Shown: piece by piece, positions 1-13,761 of the stretch
Position numbering within the stretch: the first letter of the stretch is position 1
How the letters are laid out: each line of letters begins with the position of its first letter
Assembly: GCF_018991925.1 (NCBI RefSeq)
Contig: NW_024753828.1
Coordinates: forward strand, 2,897,911-2,961,910
DNA length: 64,000 nt
Source of the DNA: Homarus americanus
Taxonomy: Eukaryota > Arthropoda > Malacostraca > Decapoda > Nephropidae
Direction: 5' to 3'
The notes under the pieces: generated by a model
What the model was told of the DNA's origin: nothing
Database searches by the model: none
What the model saw: the letters and a program-made list of their open reading frames with translations, nothing else
Made by a program: the position numbers and the translations under genes

Positions 1-1306
1 ACCCTGCTACTCTTTTTGTAGAAGCTCTGAGATAATTTTTTGTTCCATGTTAAAAACCCGACACATTAGAGGGGAGCAAACACCCAAGCCACTAGACCTC
101 ATCATAACAAACGAGGAGGGTATGGTGGACAAACTGGAACATCTAGCCCCAGTTACCATGTTAGTGTTGTCATTCAGATTTCACTGTTACCTAGTTCAAG
201 ATAAAGCCAGGCCAATGTGCAAATATTACAAGGGAAATTACGACGGGATGAGGGGTATCCACTGGCCTGACTCACCAAAGCATAAGAACGCAGACACTAC
301 GCTGAATATCATAACTAGTAAAGTGACCCATTTGATCGATAAATACATACCCAAGACCAAACCCAGTGCCTTTAGGCATACGAGGAGATCCCTACACATG
401 AACCATGCGGCAGTCGACAAAGTTAAGAAAACCCAGAATTTCAAGACGTGGGTTAGGTCAAACGATGAGCAGGACAGGAGGATGTACGCATGAGCCAGAA
501 ACCAAGCGAAGGTAGAGTGTAGGAGGGCTGAAAAGGAGTTCCAGAGGCTGGTTGCAAGCGAGGTCAAGTCAAACCCAAAAGCGTTTTACCGCTATGTAAA
601 GTCGAAAATGAAAATGCGAGTAGGAGTATCAGACCTGAGGCTTGAAGATGGTAGTTACGCAGATTCTGACCAGGATAAAGCCGAGGCATAGAACAGCTTC
701 TTTTCCTCGGTGTTCACAAGAGTGAATGCGATTAACCTTCCTGCATTTGAGGACAGACGGTTCGACACAACACTGACACACATTGTGTTCACAGAAGAGG
801 GTATAATAAATAAACTGTCAAAGCTAAAGGTCCATAAGAGTCCCGGCCCTGACATGGTACATCCCAGAGTGCCAAGAGAGCTGTGCAACGAGCTTGCTGA
901 GCCACTGAAGATCCTGTTCTGTAAATGCCTGGGTGAACAACAGGTCCCGTGATTGGAAAATGTTCAAAGGAGGGCCACCAGACTGGTGCCTGCACTTCGG
1001 CACCTCAGCTACCCTGAAGATTGGAGCGCCTGTACTTGCCTAGCTTATACTACAGTCCAGCGTCCTTACTTGGAGCTGGCGGACGCTCGCCAGAAAACTG
1101 TGAGGGCAAACTTTTTCGGAGTGAGAGTTGTGAACTATTGGAACAATCTACCAGAAAGTGTTGTGATGGCACAGAGTGTGAGCTCTTTCAAGACCAGACT
1201 TGACCAACACGGAGGCAGGTTCAGGTACATTCAGGAGCCGGTGCATGCCCAGTACTTGCTAACAGTGTGTAACAGAGACGTGACCGATCGCCCAAGCGGC
1301 TAACGA
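1..1306 (+). mobile_element. CR1/jockey-like LINE, internally deleted and broken
   Basis: The window opens inside a non-LTR element. 47-493 encodes the end of an APE-type endonuclease (LDLIITNEEGMVDKLEHLAP, then SFRFHCYL) and the linker. The open stretch around 494-690 gives RAEKEFQRLVASEVKSNPKA. 710-952 holds the RT start (KLKVHKSPGPDMVHPRVPRE). At about 953 it jumps to the RT C-terminal end (ENVQRRATRLVPALRHLSYP, VVNYWNNLPESVV), so most of the RT is missing. Stops and frame changes make it dead. The 3' end has GATCGCCCAAGCGGCTAAC and a short A-rich tail. Confidence 0.8.
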
Positions 1307-1638
1307 GCCGATCAGTGGTAAAAAGGATAAAAGTAAAAAATAAATTTCCACCCATTTCTTGTCCCACACCAGCTGTCTGGAGCAGCGACTGTTTCGCTGC
1401 CTGTCTCCGCTCCCTTCCCGGACCTCACGAACGCTTGCATCTTTTTTTTTTTTTTTTTAAACGACGCATTTCCCATGGCAACGAAGTTCAGATCTGAAAA
1501 AGAAAACAAAACCAAAAAAAAAAACATCGGAAATCAAACTCATAAAAAATTCGAGGGTGTGCTAAAACGAATAATTACCAATATTTTATTCAGGCTGTTC
1601 ACTTTATCCTTATCAAAAGGTGAGGGGAGAATATTTTT
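1307..1638. other. Short intergenic stretch after the LINE
   Basis: It holds an A-rich tail, a 17-base T run near 1442 and a second A run near 1515. No gene is seen. Confidence 0.6.
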
Positions 1639-1810
1639 TGGGTTTAGTTCTCTATCACATACTGCACTGAAACACAAATTTCTTCTTCACTATTAGATCT
1701 CTATCACATTTTTGCACTGAAACAAATTTTTTTCACTATTAGTTCTCTATCACATTGTTGCACTGAAACACAAATTTCTTCTTCACTATTAGTTCACTAT
1801 CACATTTTGA
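1639..1810. repeat. Tandem repeat, about 57 bp unit, about three copies
   Basis: The phrases TCTCTATCACAT, GCACTGAAACA and TTCACTATTAG recur in order three times, followed by a partial fourth copy. Later copies carry small indels. Confidence 0.85.
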
Positions 1811-4800
1811 ACACTAACAAAACTCGGCTATGTTGATATACGGTCTCTTGAAGATGGTCTGCATCCTCCACAAACAGATAACTAGTGTTACGCTACCGAA
1901 CACGACGCGATAACAAAGCCATTAAAAAACAACAGGGCTTTCTTCTCCCTCAATCCTCCTACAGGAAGTAGTAGTATACGAACAAACAATTCTCTTAGAA
2001 TCAAATTTTAGTCAAAATTACTACAAAGAAATTGGAAATGTACCCAAACCTGTAATACTGTATGGGAATCAAATCCAACTATACATGAATTAAGAACCTA
2101 TTGCGCCAAATAAAAAACTAAAATAAAAACAAAATTACACAAGCCAATACTCACCTACCTAAACAGTATACTCCATAATATGTAAATAAAAAATATCAAA
2201 CCTACCGCTATATTTATGGTAATAAAACCCCGATATAAGGCTCCGTCGTTCATTTACAAGTTAACTCAGACAATTTTTTAAAGAGGGAACGACAACACGC
2301 GGCGCAAGAAGAAATTTTCGCGAAATATTTACGTTTAAAAATTTTTTTTTACGAGTAAAAAGCACGTTTATCGCCATATTTTAACCCGCAAATTCCCTCA
2401 TCATTCACGCCCTTGCCCACTACAGGTGATTTATGATCATAGAGAAAAACAAGAACAAATACTTAAAAAATAAAAGGTTGTATCGTTTTATTAGTGGTCA
2501 TTCAAATACCTATGGAAAATATGAATTCCACAAACTACTCCTGGTGCTAACCGTCAACTCCACAAAGTTTTATCCAAATTTCTTAATTGTTGTTAGAATA
2601 TCTTAATTACTAACCTTGCTATGGACTTTAATTAAAGACCTTCGTTGTTGAAGTGCAATAATAACAACTGCTTCACTATTACCCTTTTTGTTGTCAGTGG
2701 TCAGACAATTTGTATTTTATAAGAGCATAAACAGATCATAGCGTGAGTAAACTCAACATTTTACAGGCCATTCTCTCTCTCGATTTCGTCAAGATGGGAA
2801 AAAGTGAAACAACAACAACATACTAGTGAGTGAAATGTTTACCAAGATGGTTACAGTATTCGGTAAAAATTCGTTTTGATCCCAATTGGGAAAAAATTAA
2901 TATTTACCAAAATAGTGGGATAAATACTGCTGCTACTACTACCACCTTAACCTAACCTACTATTGCCGATTCCTAACTAAACAGGAATCCTAGTGATAAA
3001 AACCAATATTAACCCAGTATTTTTATTTTACCTCAAATATATAATTTAAATTTCGTGTCAGCAGTCAAGTCAAAGAAACAATAGCTGTAATTGTTGAATT
3101 TTCTGATAGACCGGGCCTAACTACAGTACTTCCATTGTGGCTTATTCACACGAATAGATATTCCTGTCCTAGGAAACCTATCACATTCCTAAGAACCTGA
3201 TTGGATCTTTTAACATGAAAGTAGTGTAGATATGATGTTAGAACTTCTCCATTCTGTTCTGAATTTATGGTTCAGAAAACTGATGGTAACTGACGTATTT
3301 GCATAGACTTTCGAGCAGTCGGTGATGTATCAGTGTTTGATACTGAGCCCATACCAACCACTGATGTGGAATTAAGAAATTTTAGTAAGAATAGTTATTT
3401 TCCTGAACTGTATCTCTGTAAAAGATACTGTACTGTACTGACAAATCACACTCTATGGAGAGTACAATGTATATACTGTATATATAGCTTTTGCTACTCA
3501 GAAGGGCCTTATGCAGTTTAGGGCTTTGTCATTTGGCCGGAAGACAGCATGCGCTACCTCATTAGGATTATGACAAAGAATACTCCTTGGTTTAAAGAAT
3601 ACTGTACTGAATGTCACTTTGATAATGTTGTTCACAATAATAATTGGTCTTAACATCTTAAAGACTTAAGAGGTCTCCCGGTTGTTACGTAAACATGGTT
3701 TAATGGCTGGCCCCCAGTAATTGTTATTTTAGGTTTCCAAAGATCAAACATCTGGGGATTATTCTAGGGAATAACTACATTACACCTTTGGATGATAAAG
3801 TAAGAGTTATTCAATCAGTGCCCCTAAAGTACAGAAAAATTAAGATCACTTACTGGTACAACTGCCCCTATAAATGAATTGCTAAAAAAAAGAATAAACC
3901 TAACAAACTAGAATGTTACATTGTTCAGATGCGGTTTTAATGAACTAAAATCTAAGTTCACTTGTAACCCAGTTCTTTGCTTGCTATACTTTTAAAGAAT
4001 ATATGTTGGTTCGGGAATTAGTTGCCCAGACCTTTAAACCAGGTAAGGAGCCAATAGGTGTGCTTTTCATTACCTCATGAATTTGGGGTTGTTTAGGCCC
4101 CCCCCCTGTACAAATATTCTTACACCTCGCTTATACAAATGATGGTTCTTACTCCCTACCCCTCACCCCCATATGGTGAGCCCTTCCTTAAGATAATGTA
4201 TCAAATTTATAATAGTAATTTTTTTATATGTTCGGTAATACATTACAGTACGTAGTTACGAACTAAATTATGATAATTTTTTGTTCAAGAACCAATTCAA
4301 ATTTTTCTAGGTATAATAGTGGGGTTTCTTGTCATTGGGGAACCGAACCATATTTTCCCATGTTATATTATTTGCTATACGAATACTGTACTGTATTCAC
4401 TTACCAAATGGTTTTTGAGGAACCTAAACCATTCTTATAGTGCAGGATACCATTATTAGAAAAATCATGATACTGTACCTCATCAAATCAGAAACAATTT
4501 CTTCTGGTAATCATGACCAACACCAAATTTTTTTTTATCCCATTTACTTGTGATTACTGTGTTCCTAAAATTCTAATTATAATATATAAACTTTAGTGGT
4601 CCCTCGAATAACGAACACAATTGGTTCCAACTCACAGAAAAGTACATACAAAGTACTGTATACGGTAATAGAATTAACAAAACCTTAAATATAAACTAAA
4701 TACAGTATTGTACAGTACAGTGTACAATAATAAATAATAAAAACAATAAAATACTATATTTTAACTTACTTTGAGTTGTGTTTGTCGTATTCCCTGCAGC

Positions 4801-5228
4801 TTTGTTTACATATCAAACAGCTGATTGTAGAGGCAGTCGATGATGACATGCCATATTCTTTACAGAGTTCATTGGTTCTAATGCCTTCTTCACGTTTCTT
4901 AATAATTTCTGCACTGTATATTATCAATATGTGAACTAAATTTCAGAATGACCAATAATTTTAATGTAAAAATGCAAAAATATTCAAGAGACCAACAAAC
5001 TGATGTTCACTCCACTGTAAACAAAGTTAAACTGAGAAGTGTTGGTGGGTGATTCGGTCAGCTGATTGGCACACATAAACTGTTCCCTGTACAGTACTGT
5101 ATATATTATCAATATAACTAAATTAGAATGACCAATAATTTTAATATAAAAAATGCAAAAAATATTTAAGAGCACAACTTTCTTAGAATTTACTCCACAG
5201 GAAACGGATGTACACATACAACCAACTA
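1811..5228. other. AT-rich intergenic DNA
   Basis: No credible coding region or RNA gene is seen. Short tracts such as TACTGTACTG recur (about 3429, 4389, 4710 and 5091). Around 4600 a CCCTCGAATAACGAAC stretch resembles one end of a pogo-like element without a partner. A related 100-base segment containing CCAATAATTTTAATxTAAA appears at about 4940 and again at about 5120. Confidence 0.5.
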
Positions 5229-6421
5229 CAGTAGTACCCCGATTTACGCAGTCAATTGAACCCACAGGGTACAGCGTAAAGTGAACAACATATGGGATTA
5301 ATTCCAATAGAGACTGGCCCGACCCCCAAACTCCACTTTTTCCGACACAATACCTATGTTGTAGTAAAAATAACATCTAAATTTTATGAAGGTATGCTCA
5401 CACAATTAATATTTAAGAGAAATACAGTCGCCAGGTTAATGTTCAAAGGAGGGCCACCAGACTGGTGCCTGCACTTCGGCACCTCAGCTACCCTGAGAGA
5501 TTGGAGCGCCTGAACTTGCCTAGCTTATACTACAGACGGGCAAGGGGGGACCTAATTGAGGTGTATAAGCATCTCAGGGGGCACTACTCAGTTGAGTGTC
5601 CTTACTTGGAGCTGGCGGACGCTCGCCCCACAAGGGGTCACAGCTCAAGATTGAAGAAGCCGCAAGTCCAGAAAACCGTGAGGGCAAACTTTTTCGGAGT
5701 GAGGGTTGTAAACTCTTGGAACAATCTACCAGAGTGTGTTGTGACAGCACCGAGTGTGAGCTCTTTCAAGAGAAGACTTGACCAACACTGGAGCGGGTTC
5801 AGGTACATTCAGGAGCCGGTGCCTGCCCAGTATTTGCCAACAGTGCGTGAGAGACGTGACCGATCGCCTGGGCGGCTAGCGAGCCGATCTTTTGGTGAGG
5901 AATATAAATGAAAAGAGACGTGACCGATCGCCCAAGCGGCTAACAAGCCGATCAGTGGCGAAGAGGATAAAAGTAAAATAATGGACTCAAATCCCCCCCC
6001 CCCTCTTCCCAGCTCACTGGCCCCTACCTCTCTGAGAAATGATTGGGTGAAACACACTAGATTTTAACGTTTAGTAATAAATAATACCTCAGACTAAAGT
6101 TAGGATAATATAATTGACATTTCTGGATTCCTTGCAGGTCAGGGAATATTTTGAATGTAAACTTCATACATTTTGCACAAAAGAAAAAACACTTGCTTTG
6201 TGTAAACCAAATTATTACATTAGATCTAAAATTTGTATGTCTAATGCAAAATCCATGATGTTTATATTCAAAATGATCATCATATTGTAAGAATTCCAGC
6301 AATGTAAATTATATTCTGACCGGTAATCTGCGTATGAGTAGATGCACCGCGGAACGTGAAAGTCCGGTTCTGGCAAGGTACCGCGGTTTCTCATGAAACC
6401 GCGGAAAGCGGGGTAATACTG
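5229..6421 (-). mobile_element. Pogo/Tigger-like non-autonomous element, interrupted by a LINE
   Basis: The ends are CAGTAGTACCCCGATTTAC at the left and, reversed, CAGTATTACCCCGCTTTCC at the right, each flanked by TA. The same family lies in the opposite orientation at 46264-47904. Without the inserted LINE (5443-5978) it is about 657 bp and has one copy of the internal segment that is present three times in the other copy. CAGT ends and a TA target duplication are typical of pogo/Tigger elements. Confidence 0.78.
5443..5978 (+). mobile_element. 5'-truncated CR1/jockey-like LINE 3' end inside a pogo-like element
   Basis: 5465-5911 encodes the C-terminal end of a non-LTR RT: ALRHLSYPERLERLNLPSLY, RARGDLIEVYKHLRG, TVRANFFGVRVVNSWNNLPE, SSFKRRLDQHW. 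It is better kept than the copy at 953-1306. The segment GAGACGTGACCGATCGCC to AGCCGATC occurs twice near the 3' end (about 5849-5890 and 5916-5954). It ends with GGATAAAAGTAAAA. Confidence 0.85.
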
Positions 6422-6707
6422 TACTGTATTGGTGGACTAGCCGATCAGCTGATGTGCACAACAAAGCGTGTTTCCCCGTAAGGCTTTCGTTAATTGAAGT
6501 TTTGTTCGTTAATGGAATTGAAAATCCTTATGGAAGCTAATTTGTTAACCGAAATTTCGTTAAATGGACCGTTAGTTAATCGAGGGCCCACTGTATTTTA
6601 TTTTCTCCTTATAATTCTACCTAATATTTTGTTTCCCCCAAACAAGGAAATATGAAAATTTTTCTTGGTACATCTACTTACTATCAAGAGAATTTGATCA
6701 GACAGTA

Positions 6708-7234
6708 CAGTCGACCCTCGTTAAAACGGACCCCTTTAATCCGGATATCGGATAAATCGGAAGAAATCTGAATTAAGCGAGGGCCTGTCCATGTCAAATT
6801 TCTGGTTCTGGGATTGTCCGATAGATGGCACGCGCACGCCAGTCATTGTTGACGTAGCACCATATTCGAGTATCAGTGTTGTGTTGCCCTGCAATTTTCG
6901 TTGATATTTCAGTGATTAGGCATCTTTCAGCCTTGTATTTTACATCATGTCTTCAAGGGGGAGTAATATGCCGAAGAGGAAGTATGTGACCCTTTCTGTG
7001 AACCAGAAACTGGAAGTTAGAGGCTGGTGCTTCGGTGGCTAGAGTTTGTGACGAGTATGGTGTTAAAAAGCAAACAGTTTCGGACATACACAAGGCTAAG
7101 GACAAACTCACTGCATTTTCTTTGAAATATAAAGCAATATTATGCAATATTAACCCCTAAATTGGTTAATTCAGACAATCGGCTAAAACGGACACCCTTC
7201 TCCCCTATTAGTCCGTTTAAACGAGGGTCGACTG
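6708..7234 (+). mobile_element. Pogo/Tigger-like element with transposase N-terminal relic
   Basis: The terminal inverted repeats are CAGTCGACCCTCGTTAAAAC at the left and its near reverse complement ending at 7234, both flanked by TA. Inside, from about 6947, the plus strand reads SSRGSNMPKRKYVTLSVNQK; after a frame break, ARVCDEYGVKKQTVSDIHKA follows. This is the CENP-B/pogo-type helix-turn-helix start of a Tigger transposase. The DDE catalytic part is absent, so this is a 527 bp deletion derivative. Confidence 0.85.
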
Positions 7235-8186
7235 TAATTTGCTTTGAGGACTAATAATGAAACCAGAAGGTACAGCATATAGTGCACAGTACATACATTA
7301 CCCATAGAAATTTTCACACAATATCAGAACTTACCGGTACAGGTACAGTACTGTAGTTTGAAAATTTATTTTTTTGCTGTATCATCCTACATACAAAATC
7401 TTGCTGTTCCTGCCAGTAAACACGACATAACTCCCAATATTACACTTTCAATGAAAATACTGACAAAATTTAAGAAAATTCCAGTTATATAAAATATTAC
7501 AAAGGACTCAATGCTGATATCATGTGAGTTAAATTGCAAAGCAACTGATATACTGTATAAGACATTACAGGGTACTATTACTCATCACATTACTCTAAAT
7601 ACAGCCAAACAAAATACAATCTGCATGTGCAACAGAAGTTCCTGAACATCACAAGGAACCTTAGAAATACCCTAGCAATCCTGAAACAACCCAAAAAGTC
7701 CTCAAATATTAAAAAATTCCTAAAATATCTTAAGGATTCTAGATCATCCCAATTCCAGAGTACCTTATCCCCCAAAATTGCAATATCCAATACAGTTAAT
7801 TCAGTATTCCAAGTACCCAGGAATCCACTGCCCTTCCAAGACCCCTGGAGTGTCCTGCAACTTGGGAGTAATGAACACTGGGAATTCTTATTAGTGGAAA
7901 CAGCATCTCTTGTATAAAAGTGTCAAGGAGAAGAATGGTGATAATATAAAAAGACAGGTTTTCATCACATATACAAATTTATTATGACAAAGTGGTGCCA
8001 TGACCATCTTGACTATGGTCGCAGTTGTCTTCTGGTGGCTGTCTGTGTTTATGTTGTGGATATTGGCGGGGCAGGAGTGTGGGGGGGGCAAGGGTGGTTA
8101 TTACAGAAACTGCCACTTCAAGCACTTACAAAATATTACTTATTCAGTTTCCAAATACTGTATTATTATAAAAAAAACAAAAAACA

Positions 8187-8280
<94 letters not shown>

Positions 8281-11200
8281 CTTCTGAAATTTTTTATAGG
8301 AATGTTCCCTGATGAGACAATATTTAATATAAGTGGATGGAAAAATACATTGAAGTGACAAGCTCCTTATCAAACCTGGTTCAGTTTCCCCAATCATATT
8401 TCACTAGGTGCTTTGCTATATGCTGGTTGGCTGTCAAGTTATCATCTCTCTTTCTTTTTTTGCCAGCAGTCCATATCTGCACCCCCACCCACCTCCCCCT
8501 CGTTTAATGTTATCTTGATCTAAATTTGTGGGTTCTGCTCTGGGGCCCCTTATATGAATCATGGACCTCTCCAACTGGCTGTGTGTTCCCTTACTTATAA
8601 CAACTCCCCATGCAAACTTGTATCTCTACAAAATGGCATGAGGAATTCTTCAGTACAATTAGTGACCATGAAACATCATATTGGCTGTCTACTTCTAGGC
8701 TTACAAGCATTTGGTCTGATTAAACCATCCTCCCCCTTTACGAAATTAACCAATGTAAATAATGTAGTTCATTTCAAACCTGATAGTCTTGGTATGAAAC
8801 AAGTCTTCTTATTTAAGACAAAAAAATAAACGTCCCCCTCAATTCCAACTTATTTAAGCTTATGGGATCTATGTAGCACATTTTTACACTTTTGATGTTA
8901 AAATTTTAAGCAAAGCCTATCTAGGATGTACCATCACTGCCCTCCTATGCTCATTCAACCACCTCAGTGAGTCCTCTTTAGTGCTTTTCAATTGTCTGAT
9001 TGAAACATTGTGGAAATGTCCATTTATTAAGCTTTTATGTGGCTCTTGTGCAATAAAGCCTAAGGCATAGTTGCTAAGAGATTAAAACAGTAGTAATCAA
9101 ATAATCATATTCTAGGTAAGGACATTACCCAGAAGGCAAGGCACTGGGTCAAGGTCTCGTCATGACAACTGTTTACAGCTCATTCCGTTTCAGTGGTTCT
9201 ACTTAAATGAGAAGACTCGCCAACTACTCAGGACCTAGTTATTGCATAATAAGATGATCGTCAGTAAACATAATGGCCCTCTGGGGTTTGCTCAAGAAAA
9301 CCATGACAGGAGTGGCACAAGTAACAGTAACAACCATGATGGCAAAATAACAGGCACTATTGACAGGAAAAACACAGCTCACTGGGAACAAATAACAATC
9401 ATTACTGGCAGAAAAATAAGTTCATATGGGCTACAGTTTAACTGATAGCACGCCAAAGAATATAAACACATCTATAAGATTTCAAATATATGAAACTAAC
9501 TTTTTATGAAGATAAAATCTTTGCTATAATCCTATCTATTAAACTTTAATTAAGATAGTGAGCCCCTATGACACCAGATTACAGATGAGGCAGTGGAACA
9601 TAACAGTGTAAAGGAAGGGGGGTGGAGGTACAGATACTGATAACTCTCATATACTAATTTCACTTTGCTTCACCGCAATATTCACTGACTATTCCTTCAA
9701 ATGTGCACCAGACAGAGAGTTAGCTGTACTGCTACAATACGTTCACTTAATGAACACACCCATGTCTTGATGCGACTACAGACTCACAAATGAAGAACCT
9801 TTTAACTGTGTGGACAGTTTGTCGTCTGCCATCAGTGCTACAGTGTATTCTTGTCTTAAAAACTGTGAATTCATGTTTTATGCACTTGTGGACATTTTAG
9901 CTTTCCTGATACAGTACTGTATACATACCTACAAAAATTCTGAAAAATACAGTCACTTCTAAGACCCTATTGATAGCATTTTATATATTTTTTAATAATT
10001 TGGGAATGATACTGTTTAGTATTTCTTTTAGGTGCAAGAACAAGATCCTTGGGATGTGAGGTTGAATACACTCCAGCACTTTCTGGTACCTTCCTATTAC
10101 ATCACCAAGATCAAAATTTATCTGGACTTTACAACACAGTCTACTCCACCATCCACCATTTTTGTGTACATGTACTGTCACTGTATCAAAATTAATCAAA
10201 ATTTATATATTCTTTTTATCAATGACAGCAGGAAAACCAAAGGAACATGAACAGAGCGCAACAAAATGTAAGTGTATTGTACACACACAAATTTCGTCGC
10301 GAGATTCAAAATTAAAATAACACGGTATAATTTCCTCAATATACAAACAAGACATCTGATGAGGTAATCCATATACATCCCTAGTCCCATTATATGTTGT
10401 AACAGGATGGGCAACCTCTGAACTTGACTCCTACATTCTTCCTCTAATACATGCAATGGCACAATTTTGTGTGCATCAGCCCCCACCATTCAGAAATTTG
10501 CCCATCCCATTACAAATGTTTGCTTAAAAGTGATATGTACTACCATCCTAGTGTGAAACCCAGTACTTCTACCAAAAAGATAAAGGACATCAATTTGAAA
10601 GAGACGAAATCAGAGACAATGATGAAAAATAGTCAATCTTTGGTTTTTTATTCCTATACAGTTTTTAAGGGAACATGTACCTCTTTTAATTACTCTGCAA
10701 GTAGCATAAATCAACGAGGCCCAAAATAGCAGCCATCCACCATCCCTACCAAACTATGCCTTATTCAAGCACAGTTTGCCACACAACTATAATATATGGG
10801 AGAGGGTTGAGTGGGATGGGCCAAGGGGCTACATTACAGGAAAATATGACAATGAGTGGTTATGAAACACCCATGACAGCTGTTTTAACTAACTTGTGAA
10901 TGAATGAATTGATCATGAGCAGGGCCTGTTTTCTGTTCATCCCCAGTACAAACATTACAATAGACGAGAGCATGATACACTGAGTTCTGGACACTTGCTA
11001 CACAGATATGAAATCTAAGAATACCTGAAGGTACATGGGGACATAAGATGTCAAAGTCACCACATGACTGAACATACAGCTGATACTTATCCCAGCTCAG
11101 ATACTTGAAAATATACAATATACATAAGGAAACCCAGGTATTGTTTCATGTAGCTGTTTATCAAAACTTTCGTTTCTTCACAATTATCTCCTCACCATTT

Positions 11201-12441
11201 TGTAATGAAACACTTGGTTCTGATCTTGAAATAAAGTCTAGCTTCAGTGCATCACCAAAACCAGAATAAGAAAACAAATGTGAGAGAGGGGAGGATGGAT
11301 GGACTTTAAGAGTGGTCAGGGAACTGGTGTTTAATGGAGCTGTTGATAGGACTTTTGAAAACAGACCTCATAAATATTACATGGGAATGGGTTTAATATT
11401 AGTCTTCTGCCCCCGTTCCTTCAAAAGAGACGAGAAAACTCATGCTTACAATGAAGTAAAACATCATCACATCGTAAAAGGGGGTGGGTAGGTAGTAGAT
11501 AGCTAACCTAAAAATTAAAGAATATTCAATGCAACCTAAAGCAACTTCATATGAATTGAGCTACAAAGTGCAATGAATTTGTGTGGTAAAATATTGCTAA
11601 ACCAACCAACACACCTAAAACTCAGACTGGATATAAAGAGCATGGGTCAAATCATCAAGCATTGCTGCTACTGGTTTATGATTATATAAATAAAGTGGAT
11701 AGGCAGAGCTTACAAGGGAAATGTCAAAAAAAATTATTGCTTTAAAATAGAAGATAAAAATTGTATACTGCTAACCATATGTAATTTTTGTCAAAACTAA
11801 TAATTATCACTAATTGTACATACCCGAAAAATCAAAAACCATAGAATATATTATACAACATAACTGAAAAATTCACTGTAATAGGCCCTCAAAAACCAAC
11901 ATGGCAAATTCAAGGTGGTCATCATAAAACAATAAAACTGAACTGTCAATCAAAGAATACTTCAAAACTATCCTAGTATACTGTAAATTGTCGGATATTC
12001 TAGCAAACTAAGGAACTAATACCTGGGTCCAGTGGGCAGCCCTTGGAGTGCCTTGTGCATACACCGCTCCCAACCCTCTGCACACACACTCTCTCTATAT
12101 CTATATATATATATACATATACATTTACACCAAGCCCTTGTCATCCACGAGGGATACTGACGAGATATGGTCATAGATAGCACAATGGCCCTTAGCCCTA
12201 CAGTATAAACTTACAGCAGAGGTGCATGTGAGACACGCCAGACGTGCTGTTAACAAACTGCCCACTGCCTCCATACCTACATTCACCTCTCCCACACAGC
12301 ATACACTCGTATGCTCTTCATTTTTCTTATTTTATAGTTTTGTAATATATTTTTTATTTCCAAGTCATATTAGAGTATTGAAATGATTTTTCCACAACTT
12401 GGGTGCATAAAAGAGTTGCGCAATGCACCATTTTTCTCATA
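7235..12441. other. Gene-free AT-rich stretch downstream of Hipk
   Basis: No gene was recognised. It holds the (TA)n run at 8195-8275 and a few AATAAA-like plus-strand sites (for example GCAATAAAGCC near 9050). 7590-7917 is open on both strands but shows no domain and looks like degenerate short repeats (CCTAAAATATCTTAAGGATTC-type phrases). Some of this could be Hipk 3' UTR if that UTR is very long; nothing here proves it. Confidence 0.5.
8195..8275. repeat. (TA)n microsatellite, about 80 bp
   Basis: Uninterrupted AT alternation following an A-rich tract. Confidence 0.98.
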
Positions 12442-13761
12442 CAGTAAAAACCCCGAGTACTGGACCACCTGAGTAGTGACATGTCTGAATAACGACACAA
12501 ATCTTGGACTTCATGGTCCCGCCCGCATCGCAACAAAACAGCCACACTGTACTCCTCTACGTGTGGCTATTACTTAGTGCAGGCCTGTTTTCTCATGACA
12601 TAAATTACAAAAATTGAGAGAACAATGCCCAGGCAATTACGTTCGATTAAGGCCCCAATGAGCAGAAAGCACCTTACCATGAAGGATAAACGTGATGTGC
12701 TTGCCACGGTCGACATTTAACGCTCTGTTCCCGAGATAGTGCAGAGATTTGGAACTGAACCTACTGAAAGGATATTGTAAGTGTTATCCACTTCATCTCA
12801 AGTGAAAGTGGGTACCATACACACTCGCATAATCTTCACTACATAACACATGTCGTCTGTGGCATTGAGATGGCTACACATGTTGCCACTGACTTAAGTA
12901 ATGAAATTGCAAGTCATGGGAAAATAAATCAGTTTTCTAATGTGACTCAATAATAAAAGAAATATAATATAAAATTATAAAAAAAAATGAAATACAAAGA
13001 GTATAAGTGTGAACATTGTTCTGTGTGGGAGGTGAACATATGTATGGATGTGTCAAGCTCTCCCCAATGTGATATCACGGCATATACAGGTATGGCGTAG
13101 CAGCCGTGCGTCTCATGTCAGCTGGAGCCAGGCTGGTAACTAGTACACTCAGCGTCACCCATAGGATGGTTGAAGCTATTTTTATACAAAAAATATGCAC
13201 TATTGTATTATTTTCATTACTTATTACAGCAATTTTGTTCATTTATGACATATGTAAAATACAGAATAACGAAGGATTGGAAGCTATTCCCTTATACAGC
13301 ACTCACTGTTAAATCTACCTATGACAACGAAGTCACCAAAAACAAAATGGATTTCGTGAACATATCCACTTCATTGCCAGAGGTATACTGTACATATACA
13401 CATCATCCATTTTATCTCACACTGCACACGGCCATCCATGCCACATCCATAGAATCATAAGTATGTCATGACTCAGAACCTTCAAAAATCTTCTCTGTGG
13501 CTCTAAAAGTTTCTAGAATCTAGAACCTTAACTATATCTATTAACACTTTTGACAAAAAACAACTTAATTTACTGAAAGTATATCATAAATGTGATAATT
13601 TTACTTAAACTAATAAATTGCGAGCTTAAATAAGCAATCTATGTTGGCCGTTGTTTTGAACAGTTGTGCCTCCCTAACGATGTGGACGTCTGAATAATGG
13701 AATTTGTCTGACTAACGAAACTGCTGTGGGTGAATTAGTCCAGTACTCAGGGTCTTTACTG
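12442..13761 (+). mobile_element. Pogo/Tigger-like element with broken transposase start
   Basis: The left end is CAGTAAAAACCCCGAGTACT and the right end is its near reverse complement (AGTACTCAGGGTCTTTACTG), each next to TA. Around 12627 the plus strand starts a transposase-like protein (MPRQLRSIKAPMSRKHLTMK, then DKRDVLATVD, a stop, and SVPEIVQRFGTEPTERI), fitting a helix-turn-helix domain. Stops and loss of the catalytic region show it is dead. 1320 bp. Confidence 0.82.

Noticed and set aside
7590..7917. ORFs of 66 and 96 codons on opposite strands
   Set aside because: No domain or splice context; low-complexity sequence with internal similarity, and it is open on both strands.
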